A program made the position numbers and the translations under genes. The notes under the pieces are model-generated. The model did no database searches. It was not told the DNA's origin and saw only the letters and a program-made list of their open reading frames with translations. Positions 14,193 through 20,703 of a stretch of 25,260 nucleotides of DNA are shown in pieces; within the stretch, counting starts at the first letter, position 1, and every line of letters begins with the position of its first letter. Source of the stretch: a virus. The stretch covers positions 1 through 25,260 of the IMG/VR virus record IMGVR_UViG_3300048592_000256. One strand, written 5' to 3'.

Positions 14193-14779
14193 TTCAAGCG
14201 TTACTGGCAGCCGCCGCACTGGGCAGCGGCATCTGTGCTTCGGGAGTCTGCGTGACGCCGCAGCGCGTCATCACTCACGCGGCGCCGGTCGTCAAACAGC
14301 ACGCGGTCGTGTCGCATCAAGCGGCCTACGTGGCGCCAGTCCACACGCAAACGGTTTACTATGCGGTTGGCCCGCAAGTACAACTCGATTCCCTGATTCA
14401 GCAGAAGCTTGAAAATGACCCGAGCTACCAAGCGTACAAGGAATGGATGGCAGCGCAGACACGCGGATTCTTGCAGCAGCAGGCGGAAGCAGCTCGCCCA
14501 GCTCCGCCTACGCCGACGCGTAGGCCACCACGCCCAGCGCCGCGAACACCGGCCGGACGACTGACCGTTGCCGAGGCCTGCGCCAACTGTCACGGCGGCG
14601 CAACGCCAGCCGCGGAATACTTCCTTGATGGCGAGGGTACAGTACCTGCATCCACGATCACCGCAGCAATTCGGGCCATCGCCAACGGGACGATGCCCAA
14701 GGATCGAGAGCTGACCAAAGACGAGAAAAATCAGCTCTTGGCCGAACTCCTAAGTCTCGAATCAGAGGGTTTGCAATGA
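14189..14779 (+). CDS. Cytochrome c-type haem protein
   Basis: 196 residues. A short hydrophobic N-terminus (residues 3-22) suggests export, though it lacks positive charge. The middle is low complexity, with a Pro/Arg linker (about 103-123). The C-terminal 75 residues are a minimal class I cytochrome c: CANCH at 131-135, then a helix, then NGTMPKDRELTKDEKNQLLAEL, with M169 as likely axial ligand. AAGGGGAG precedes the ATG. Expected in the periplasm after host maturation. Coupled ATGA to the previous and next genes. Family call good; role in a phage unclear. Confidence 0.8.
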   Translation: MIQALLAAAALGSGICASGVCVTPQRVITHAAPVVKQHAVVSHQAAYVAPVHTQTVYYAVGPQVQLDSLIQQKLENDPSYQAYKEWMAAQTRGFLQQQAEAARPAPPTPTRRPPRPAPRTPAGRLTVAEACANCHGGATPAAEYFLDGEGTVPASTITAAIRAIANGTMPKDRELTKDEKNQLLAELLSLESEGLQ

Positions 14780-15168
14780 AGTTTGTAATCGCAGCAATCG
14801 CAATCGTGGCGGCCGTGGCGTCGCCTTGTTTCGCAACCGGGGGAGGTGGCGGCGGCTTGTTCTTCCGCCAAAGCTTCCGGCAGCAAAACGTCGTCCAGCG
14901 GCAAGTGATCCGGCAACGCGTCGTGCAGCAACCGGTGATCCAGCAGCAGAAGATCATTCGGCAACAGGTCATCCAGCAGCCGGTGATTCAGCAGTACGTG
15001 GTTCCACAAGTGCAGCAGTACGTGGTTCCACAAGTGCAGCAGTACGTGGTCCCTCAGCAGCAATTCATCGTGCCGCAGGTCCAGCAGTTCTACGCACCGC
15101 AGCAGTTGCAATTTCGGCAGAACCTCGGCGGAGGATGTAACGCGCTCGGTCAGTGCGACTTGTTCTAG
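14776..15168 (+). CDS. Secreted Gln/Val-rich repeat protein
   Basis: 130 residues. A good Sec signal (MKFVIAAIAIVAAVASPCFA, cleavage near 20-21) is followed by a glycine run and then a low-complexity region of QQ-x-V repeats, including three QQYVVPQ units. The C-terminus carries two cysteines (GGGCNALGQC). It overlaps the cytochrome stop by four bases. The composition suggests an extended or amyloid-like surface or adhesive protein. No enzymatic domain. Confidence 0.7.
   Translation: MKFVIAAIAIVAAVASPCFATGGGGGGLFFRQSFRQQNVVQRQVIRQRVVQQPVIQQQKIIRQQVIQQPVIQQYVVPQVQQYVVPQVQQYVVPQQQFIVPQVQQFYAPQQLQFRQNLGGGCNALGQCDLF
14989..15052 (+). repeat. 24-bp tandem repeat within the Gln/Val-rich gene
   Basis: The unit starting CAGCAGTACGTG and ending GTTCCACAAGTG occurs at 14989-15012 and identically at 15013-15036, with a third, partial copy from 15037. 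It encodes QQYVVPQV. Exact identity suggests recent slippage or duplication. Confidence 0.85.
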
Positions 15169-15209
15169 TCATCAAAGAGTGCTCCGTGGGGGAGGGCTCT
15201 TACGTGTGG

Positions 15210-15248
15210 CGCCGTGGCTCGTTTCTCCTGCGAGTCACGGCGTTTTTT
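15210..15248 (+). terminator. Intrinsic terminator before the holin-like gene
   Basis: CGCCGTGGCTCG (15210-15221) pairs with CGAGTCACGGCG (15231-15242), one G-U pair in 12, loop of nine, followed by six T. A weaker hairpin (AAGAG..CTCC with GGAG..CTCTT, 15175-15201) precedes it. The T run ends 21 bases before the ATG of the next gene, with GGAG between. Confidence 0.85.
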
Positions 15249-15269
15249 CTTACTCGGAGCGAATCAATT

Positions 15270-15716
15270 ATGAATTTGGAACACGAAGGATTTCAGCCGG
15301 ACTCGGTCCCGCGCCGGATCGGTGACGGAAAGTGGCTCAAGGCGCTGCTAACATCCAAGCGAGCCATTGCCGCGATTGCCTCGGCCCTGGTCGTGCTGCT
15401 CGGCCCGTTCGTCCCTGGGATCGATCAGGACATGGCGCTGCTGATCGTCTCAACCGTGGTGGCCTGGATCGTCTCAGACAGCGTGCGGCCGACGGATAAC
15501 GTATTCACTAGCCGACGGTTCTGGGCGATGGTCGTAGGTGCCTTGGTGGCCTTGGGGGCAAGATATGGCATCAACGTCGACCCCGAGCCGGTAATTGGAT
15601 TCGTGATGCTGGTCGTGTCATGGATCGTCGGCGAGGGACTGCGGCCTGCACTTTCGGGCAAAGCCAAAGAGCATCAAAAAGACCTTTACCGCTCGCCGAC
15701 GCACAAGCTATTTTGA
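15270..15716 (+). CDS. Four-helix membrane protein, holin-like, internally duplicated
   Basis: 148 residues with four hydrophobic segments (about 31-49, 54-70, 83-98, 107-122). The two halves, 29-74 and 80-127, resemble each other (S-x-R, ALV-x-L, G-I-x-x-D, VV-x-WIV-x-x-x-x-RP in both), so it arose by duplication of a two-helix unit. N- and C-termini are charged. Size, topology and position near secreted proteins fit a holin or other phage membrane protein, but there is no family match I can name. GGAG lies ten bases before the ATG, directly after a strong terminator. Confidence 0.65.
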   Translation: MNLEHEGFQPDSVPRRIGDGKWLKALLTSKRAIAAIASALVVLLGPFVPGIDQDMALLIVSTVVAWIVSDSVRPTDNVFTSRRFWAMVVGALVALGARYGINVDPEPVIGFVMLVVSWIVGEGLRPALSGKAKEHQKDLYRSPTHKLF

Positions 15717-15798
15717 GCCGATCACGAGGGAGCACGTTGACGCTTGCGTGCCATGACTTGACGCCCGGCCCACACATCACTGGGCGTCATCTCTTCTC

Positions 15799-15844
15799 AA
15801 GCCGCGCCGGGTTGCCTCAAGAACCGGCGCGGCTTTCTTTATTT
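15799..15844 (+). terminator. Intrinsic terminator after the holin-like gene
   Basis: AAGCCGCGCCGG (15799-15810) pairs perfectly with CCGGCGCGGCTT (15824-15835), loop of 13, followed by a T-rich run. Two further hairpins precede it: GCACG/CGTGC (15732-15751) and TGACGCCC/GGGCGTCA (15759-15789). The T run ends 14 bases before the next gene's GTG. Confidence 0.8.
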
Positions 15845-15858
15845 CGAAAGGTGGTTAG

Positions 15859-16062
15859 GTGGCATACTACAACTGGAACACGAATGAAGGTCTTGGACCT
15901 GCTGAGATTCGCGACGGCGATGGCAATCGGATTCGACACGTGATAAAGCTGGACACGGAAACGGGCGACTGCTTGCATTGTGAAGAGAGTCACCCGGGCG
16001 TTATGTCGGAGGTTCGCAAGCAACTAAAACTTCCAGTAACCGTAAAGTTCTTGACACCGTAG
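15859..16062 (+). CDS. Hypothetical protein (67 aa)
   Basis: Starts at GTG 15859 with AAAGGTGG upstream, encoding MAYYNWNTNEGLGPAEIRDG. There is one CxxC (CLHC at about 38-41) but no second pair, so not a clear zinc finger. A beta-rich start and a short basic helix near the end. Not recognised. Its last codons overlap a perfect -35 box (TTGACA) of the downstream RNA candidate. Confidence 0.6.
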   Translation: MAYYNWNTNEGLGPAEIRDGDGNRIRHVIKLDTETGDCLHCEESHPGVMSEVRKQLKLPVTVKFLTP

Positions 16063-16078
16063 GCAAACCGCGCAGAAT
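16051..16078 (+). promoter_or_regulatory. Candidate sigma70 promoter for the structured RNA / terminase region
   Basis: TTGACA (16051-16056, perfect), a 16-base spacer, then CAGAAT (16073-16078, 4 of 6 including the conserved second A and final T). It overlaps the stop of the small gene. A start point near 16083-16086 is expected, at the foot of the first hairpin. Confidence 0.55.
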
Positions 16079-16079
16079 A

Positions 16080-16242
16080 ACGGGCAAGGAATCTGCCCTG
16101 TAAGGACGCGGGTCCTATCGAGCAAACGGACGGACGATAGACGCGGTGGACGGCATCGGCCGCAATGTCACGACCGCATCAACACCGTGGTACGGTGAGT
16201 AGGCTCGGCCGTGGGGTTCAATCCTTCGGCCGAGCTTTTTTT
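16080..16242 (+). ncRNA. Candidate structured noncoding RNA with GGA-bearing loops (CsrB/RsmZ-like?)
   Basis: Gene-free and densely folded. Stems are GGGCA/TGCCC (16082-16098, loop AGGAATC), AGGAC/GTCCT (16103-16116), CTATCG/CGATAG (16115-16140, loop holding ACGGACGGA), GCGGT/ACCGC (16143-16177, with inner CGGC/GCCG) and CACCGT/ACGGTG (16183-16197), then a terminator. Five GGA triplets fall in 16088-16150; four fit ANGGA and most are in loops. The second and third stems share two bases, so they may compete. This is the architecture of CsrA-sequestering RNAs, and a csrA gene is in the window. No open frame with a start site is evident. Alternative: leader of the terminase operon. Confidence 0.5.
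16203..16242 (+). terminator. Intrinsic terminator before the small terminase gene
   Basis: GCTCGGCCG (16203-16211) pairs perfectly with CGGCCGAGC (16227-16235), loop of 15, followed by seven T. The next gene's ATG is 16 bases beyond the T run, with TGGAG between. Confidence 0.9.
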
Positions 16243-16258
16243 GTGGAGTCATGCAGTC

Positions 16259-16744
16259 ATGCCAGAACCCAAGCACCGCAAAGGTAAGATCCCACGCGCT
16301 GAGATACGCAAGCGGATCAAGCTGGCGTCCACGATGCTGATGCAGGGTTACCCTAACTCGCAGATCAAGGCCACGTTCTACGAGCAATTCAGCGTCTCTT
16401 ATCGCAGCGTTGAGCGTTATCTGTCGAAGGCCCGCGCTCAACTGCGTGCTCAGTCTGGCAAGCCGCCCGAAGATCATATCGCCGAATCCCTGGCGTTCTA
16501 CACGTCGATTACGCGCGACACACAGGCCCCGTATTCGGCCCGTCTGCGAGCCAGGGAAAACATCGACCGTTTACTCGGCCTGCGCAAGCCGTTTAAGATC
16601 GCGGCAACGGACGCGGCCGGGAACGACCTGCCAGCCGACGAGCTACAGACTCGACGCGAACGTGTAGCGCAGGCGCTCGAAGTGCTCAAGCAGCGTGCTT
16701 CGATTCGAAACCTCGCTATCGGTGAGGAATTAGGCGAGAACTGA
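16259..16744 (+). CDS. terS: Terminase small subunit (putative)
   Basis: 161 residues from ATG 16259 (GGAG ten bases upstream). A basic N-terminus leads into a helix-turn-helix-like region (about 18-62, RIKLASTMLMQGYPNSQIKATFYEQFSVSYRSVERYL cut by turns), then helices with SITRDTQAPYSARLRARENIDRLLGL, a pattern common in small terminases and similar phage DNA-recognition proteins. Directly before the large subunit, only three bases apart. It probably recognises the packaging site. The call rests on fold pattern plus position. Confidence 0.75.
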   Translation: MPEPKHRKGKIPRAEIRKRIKLASTMLMQGYPNSQIKATFYEQFSVSYRSVERYLSKARAQLRAQSGKPPEDHIAESLAFYTSITRDTQAPYSARLRARENIDRLLGLRKPFKIAATDAAGNDLPADELQTRRERVAQALEVLKQRASIRNLAIGEELGEN

Positions 16745-16747
16745 TTC

Positions 16748-18727
16748 GTGGATCTCAACGCGTTCGATTCGTCCTCGGTTTACGAAATGACCGAGGACGA
16801 ATTGGCCATTCTGGAAGAGGCGCTATTCGGCGAGGTCTACGAGCCGCTGCAAAAGTATTGCCCGTTTCGCCCGTTCCCCAAGCAGCGAGAAGCGTTGAAC
16901 CGCAAGGAAAAAGAAGTTTTTTTCGGCGGGGCAGTGGGCCCAGGCAAAACGGCATTCCTGCTGATGGCAATGTTGCGATACGTGCACATTCCTCAATACT
17001 CGGGGCTCGTTCTGCGTCGCGATTACGCCCGTCTGTCGCTACCTGGTTCGATCATGGATCGAGCCAAGGCGTGGCTGACTGACAGTGACGCAAGATGGTC
17101 ACAGCAAGCTAAGACGTGGACTTTTCCGAGCGGTGCACGAATTCAGTTCGGGTACATCGACAACGTCAACGACCGATATCGGTACGCCTCGTCGGAGTTC
17201 CAGCAGATTTGCTTTGACGAATTGACGGAATTCAACCTGCCCGATGACGAGTCGAACCCCTATCTGTTCATGTTCTCGCGGTTGCGGAAAACGACCGACA
17301 ACCCGGTTCCGATGCAAATAATTTCTGCGTCGAATCCTGGCAATATCGGCCACGCCTGGGTGAAAAGACGGTTCGTCACGCAAGACGCGACGGAATGGAT
17401 ATTAAAAAACGAACCAGGAATCCGCGTCTTTAATGCAGCATCGGATCGCGTGTTCATTCCGGGGGTACTTCGCGACAATCCAGCCATCAACCCTGACGAG
17501 TATTTGCCGTCTCTGTCGCATCTGCCGAAGATCACGCGCGAGCGATTGATACGCGGCGACTGGTCGATTCGCGAGGACTCGCTGATTCCGGTGGCCGACG
17601 TCCTGCGCTACGAAATCCATGACGGGACGATCACCATTTATGCGTCAGACGGGCAAGTTATTGCGTCATGGCACGAGTCAGAAAGCTACCGATTCGCAAC
17701 GTGCGACCCTGCCGGCACGAGCCAGGACCGAGCCGCCACCGCACGCGGACGCGAGCATTCCTGGTCAGTTATCGGGGTTTGGGACCGTTCCCCGAGCCAT
17801 GTGGGCCGGTTCCTCGTCTGCCGCGACATCTGGCGACGGAAGGTCGGCTTTAACGCATTATGCGACGCTTTGCGTCAATGCGAGCAGGAGTGGGACACGC
17901 AGCGGATCAGGATCGAGAACGAGAAATTGGGCGAAGCCGCGGTCGACGTCCTGGGCGATGAGATCGCAATCGACACGGTCCCGACCGGTGGCAAGGACAA
18001 AGTCACGCGAGCAGGTGTGCTCATGCAGATGATCGAGCGGCACGAATTCGCCCTGCCACGCGAGGCCGAGTGGCTCGACGTCTACGAATCCGAGCTGTTC
18101 ACCTGGAGCGGTCACCCGGCAGAAGCAGCCGACCAAGTGGACGTCACCGCCTACGCTGCGATCGAAGCCCAAGGCCGTGGCGTCGGGATCTGGCCACCCG
18201 AACTGTTCGGCCCGCATGTCTGGCTCGACCAATTTGCGGTGCCGAGCGAAATGGTCTCGGTCGTCCTGCCGGTCAAGGCGGACGACATCGGTTCTGGCCG
18301 AAAGGGCGCCGTGGTGACCGTCGGCGTGATCGGTGACGGTCGGTTCTACGTTAGCGCCGAGCTGAGCGACGAGCCGTTCGCATCGCTCCTGGAACGCGTG
18401 CCAGGCGTCGAGTCGGCGTTCAACCGCATCTCCCCGGTGATCGTCGTCCCGGTCCAATCGGTCGAGGTGGCGCGGCTGATGCTGCCGAGCGTTTACGGAT
18501 CAGCCACGTTCTTGCCCGAGGTCTACGCATGCGACCTGGACCGCAGCGAATTCAAAGACCCGAACCGACTGTCACCGCTGCTATCCGAGCACCGATTCCG
18601 GTTCCTGCGTGGCAGTTCCGGCTGTCGCACGATGGTGGCCCGCATGAAAGCATTTCCCCACACCAAGGAAATCGCGACCATGCAGGCCCTGGGGATCGCG
18701 CTGGAAACGCTCGCGATCAACCGGTAA
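16748..18727 (+). CDS. terL: Terminase large subunit with extra C-terminal domain
   Basis: 659 residues from a GTG start. The ATPase half has RPFPKQREAL (41-50), Walker A GGAVGPGKT (60-68) and Walker B ICFDE (154-158) followed by L-T-E-F. The nuclease half has D320 in FATCDPAGT, E390 in RIRIENEKLGEAAVDVL and D465 in AADQVDVTAYAAI, the RNase H-like metal triad. It cuts and pumps genome DNA into proheads. Most such proteins end near residue 480; here about 170 further residues (488-659) form an unrecognised alpha/beta domain with repeated Val-rich strands. The next genes are small structural and fibre proteins; the portal does not follow. Confidence 0.9.
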   Translation: MDLNAFDSSSVYEMTEDELAILEEALFGEVYEPLQKYCPFRPFPKQREALNRKEKEVFFGGAVGPGKTAFLLMAMLRYVHIPQYSGLVLRRDYARLSLPGSIMDRAKAWLTDSDARWSQQAKTWTFPSGARIQFGYIDNVNDRYRYASSEFQQICFDELTEFNLPDDESNPYLFMFSRLRKTTDNPVPMQIISASNPGNIGHAWVKRRFVTQDATEWILKNEPGIRVFNAASDRVFIPGVLRDNPAINPDEYLPSLSHLPKITRERLIRGDWSIREDSLIPVADVLRYEIHDGTITIYASDGQVIASWHESESYRFATCDPAGTSQDRAATARGREHSWSVIGVWDRSPSHVGRFLVCRDIWRRKVGFNALCDALRQCEQEWDTQRIRIENEKLGEAAVDVLGDEIAIDTVPTGGKDKVTRAGVLMQMIERHEFALPREAEWLDVYESELFTWSGHPAEAADQVDVTAYAAIEAQGRGVGIWPPELFGPHVWLDQFAVPSEMVSVVLPVKADDIGSGRKGAVVTVGVIGDGRFYVSAELSDEPFASLLERVPGVESAFNRISPVIVVPVQSVEVARLMLPSVYGSATFLPEVYACDLDRSEFKDPNRLSPLLSEHRFRFLRGSSGCRTMVARMKAFPHTKEIATMQALGIALETLAINR

Positions 18728-18794
18728 AGACGCGGAAAATCCTCGTTGCTAGGCTCGTCAGGGAATTCACCAGTTATCGGAGCGAGCCACGACC

Positions 18795-19133
18795 ATGCCA
18801 GCAGCACTCTTCACGCGGAAAAAAAGCGTCGCGTTGACCAATAGCCTTGCGACAACTCCAGTCATCAACGTCGAGGACGTCGGCGAATTCATCCTGCACG
18901 CGCCAGGCACGTACACGACATCCACGCTGACGTTCTATGTCTATAACCCTGTGACGATGGATTACCAGGAACTGACCGCAGACGACGGGACGGCACTGTC
19001 GCGGTCGCTCGTGCAGGCGAAATCGGTACGCGGCCCCGAAGAATCTTTCGCAGCAGAATCCATCAAGATCGTGACGAACCAAGCAGGCAATAACGACCGC
19101 GTTGTCGGGATTACGTTCAAGGGCGCGCGATGA
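18795..19133 (+). CDS. Small structural protein (putative)
   Basis: 112 residues, beta-rich with many Thr, Val and Asn (FILHAPGTYTTSTLTFYVYNP, then KIVTNQAGNNDRVVGITF). No membrane or signal segment. Position after the terminase and before the LamG protein suggests a virion component such as a head or tail decoration protein. Not recognised. GGAG lies twelve bases before the ATG. Confidence 0.6.
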   Translation: MPAALFTRKKSVALTNSLATTPVINVEDVGEFILHAPGTYTTSTLTFYVYNPVTMDYQELTADDGTALSRSLVQAKSVRGPEESFAAESIKIVTNQAGNNDRVVGITFKGAR

Positions 19134-20209
19134 TGCGGCGATCGTTGCTATTTCGATTGGCTAAACCACGACGCTACGGCACAGCAGTCGGCGGCAGCGG
19201 CACGGCCCCCGTTATCTCCGGCGTCCCCACAATCGCCGGCACACTGAACGAAGGCGACACGCTGACCGCCACGGCGGCATCGGTAACCGGCGACCCATCG
19301 CCTACGCGTACTTGGCAATGGCTGCGTGATGGGGTGGCGATTAGTGGGGCGACGAATGCGACGTATGACGTTCACGCGGACGATCTAGATACCGAGCTAT
19401 CTGTACGGCAGATCGAGACGAACGCCAGTGGCTCGGACACTGCCGATAGTGCGGCGGCTTTGGTAACTAACCTGATCCGCGTTCGCCGGTCGAGCGATTC
19501 TTCCGAGACTGATATCCGCCAAACGATTGCCGGTGCGTTAGATACCACCACACTCGACACGTTTGCCGGTGCGGGCGATGCGTTCGTGACGACTTGGTAC
19601 GACAAGAGTGGCAGTGGTAATAACGCGACACAGGCGACAGCAGCGAGTCAGCCGAGGATTGTTAGCGGTGGGGTGGTTGATGAAAACCTAGTGCTGGACG
19701 GCAGCAACGACTTCCTGACGCTGGGGACTACGTTAAGTTTCGCGGGTGAGTTTACGCTTTCGATTTGGGCGAAGCGGGATGTTACTAGCGATAGCCACAA
19801 CCTATTCGGGGCAAACGGACACCTTAATAGGTATTGTTACCTAAACAACAACACGACAACGATATGGATTCGCGTCATTGGCGATTTCGAGCAGTTTTCA
19901 CATGGTGTAACGACAACTAACTGGAATCACTACGCGATTACAAGAAACTCCAGTGGTAAAGTAGACGTATTTATCAATGGCGTTTTCGTTAAGCGTTTGT
20001 TTTCGGACGCTGCTCAAGTTGGAACTGTCACATGGGACTTGATAGGGACAAGATTTAATACATCCAACTTCCAATACCACGACGGCACCCTAGCCCATGC
20101 CTACGCCGCCGACCGTGCCCTCTCGGAAGTAGAAATCCTAGCACTCAAGAACGGCACGCTGCCAGCAACCGGCACCGTCCTTTATCTCAAATCACAGGAC
20201 ATACCCTAA
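19130..20209 (+). CDS. Ig-like + LamG/concanavalin-like phage protein
   Basis: 359 residues. After a short basic start, residues about 27-112 form an Ig-like repeat (PTIAGTLNEGDTLTATAASV, WQWLRDGVAISGATNATYDV). Then comes TTWYDKSGSGNNATQAT, the phrase typical of arabinofuranosidase/LamG-associated phage proteins. Residues about 195-345 form a LamG/concanavalin-like jelly roll (FTLSIWAKRDV, NHYAITRNSSGKVDVFINGV, LSEVEILALKNG). It probably binds a host-surface glycan as a virion decoration or fibre part. ATGA coupling to the previous gene and TAATG to the next. Local base use is more AT-rich near 19800-20060. Confidence 0.85.
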   Translation: MMRRSLLFRLAKPRRYGTAVGGSGTAPVISGVPTIAGTLNEGDTLTATAASVTGDPSPTRTWQWLRDGVAISGATNATYDVHADDLDTELSVRQIETNASGSDTADSAAALVTNLIRVRRSSDSSETDIRQTIAGALDTTTLDTFAGAGDAFVTTWYDKSGSGNNATQATAASQPRIVSGGVVDENLVLDGSNDFLTLGTTLSFAGEFTLSIWAKRDVTSDSHNLFGANGHLNRYCYLNNNTTTIWIRVIGDFEQFSHGVTTTNWNHYAITRNSSGKVDVFINGVFVKRLFSDAAQVGTVTWDLIGTRFNTSNFQYHDGTLAHAYAADRALSEVEILALKNGTLPATGTVLYLKSQDIP

Positions 20210-20622
20210 TGCCGTACGTCCTAATCTCACCCGTCACCGCCGAAGCGTTCAATCGTGGTCTATGCCGCTTGCTACGCCCTGAACACCTACGCGATGAACG
20301 TTACGTCACTGACCTCTATTGCCCGATGCATACGCTCGTCGGTCCTTACGACGGCTGGATGTGCTTGGAGCTACCGGACGAAGAAACGGTGCCGCTACAC
20401 CTGGAAGTAACCGGCAGCGAACTAGCCGACGTGCTGAGTATCTTTGTGCAGGACCAAGCACTAACGCAGGAAGAATCGGACGGGCTCGTGACAGCCGTGC
20501 AGGCATACGCAGGGCAACAGGTGCGGATAGCGGACTTCATCCCGGCATCGTGGTCACACGCCGTCCTAACCCGCCAGCAGTTGGTGGAGGCGGGGGCGTT
20601 TCCGGTGGACGTCGAGCCGTAA
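20209..20622 (+). CDS. Hypothetical protein next to the LamG gene
   Basis: 137 residues, acidic, with MPYVLISPVTAEAFNRGLCRLLRPEHLRD and a long helical middle (LADVLSIFVQDQALTQEESDGLVTAVQ). No known family. Overlaps the LamG stop as TAATG, so it is probably co-translated, perhaps a chaperone or minor tail component. That role is inferred from position only. Confidence 0.6.
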   Translation: MPYVLISPVTAEAFNRGLCRLLRPEHLRDERYVTDLYCPMHTLVGPYDGWMCLELPDEETVPLHLEVTGSELADVLSIFVQDQALTQEESDGLVTAVQAYAGQQVRIADFIPASWSHAVLTRQQLVEAGAFPVDVEP

Positions 20623-20703
20623 AGGCGTTGACGCGCAATCTGCTGATAGCGTTCTTCTGACTGGCACAAGTGCAGCCAATTAGTCGTAGAAGGACGCCAC
20701 GCC

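Noticed and set aside
14989-15052. CRISPR-like direct repeats
   Set aside because: The 24-bp units are directly adjacent without spacers and encode an in-frame amino acid repeat.
16203-16242. tRNA-like T-loop phrase GGTTCAATCC
   Set aside because: It is the loop of the terminator hairpin. No acceptor, anticodon or D stem can be formed around it.
17858-18457. Minus-strand open frame opposite the terminase
   Set aside because: Antisense to terminase nuclease motifs, with His/Asp/Arg-rich shadow composition.
20623-20703. TTGACG at 20628 as a promoter for the fibre gene
   Set aside because: No acceptable -10 box at 15-19 bases downstream.
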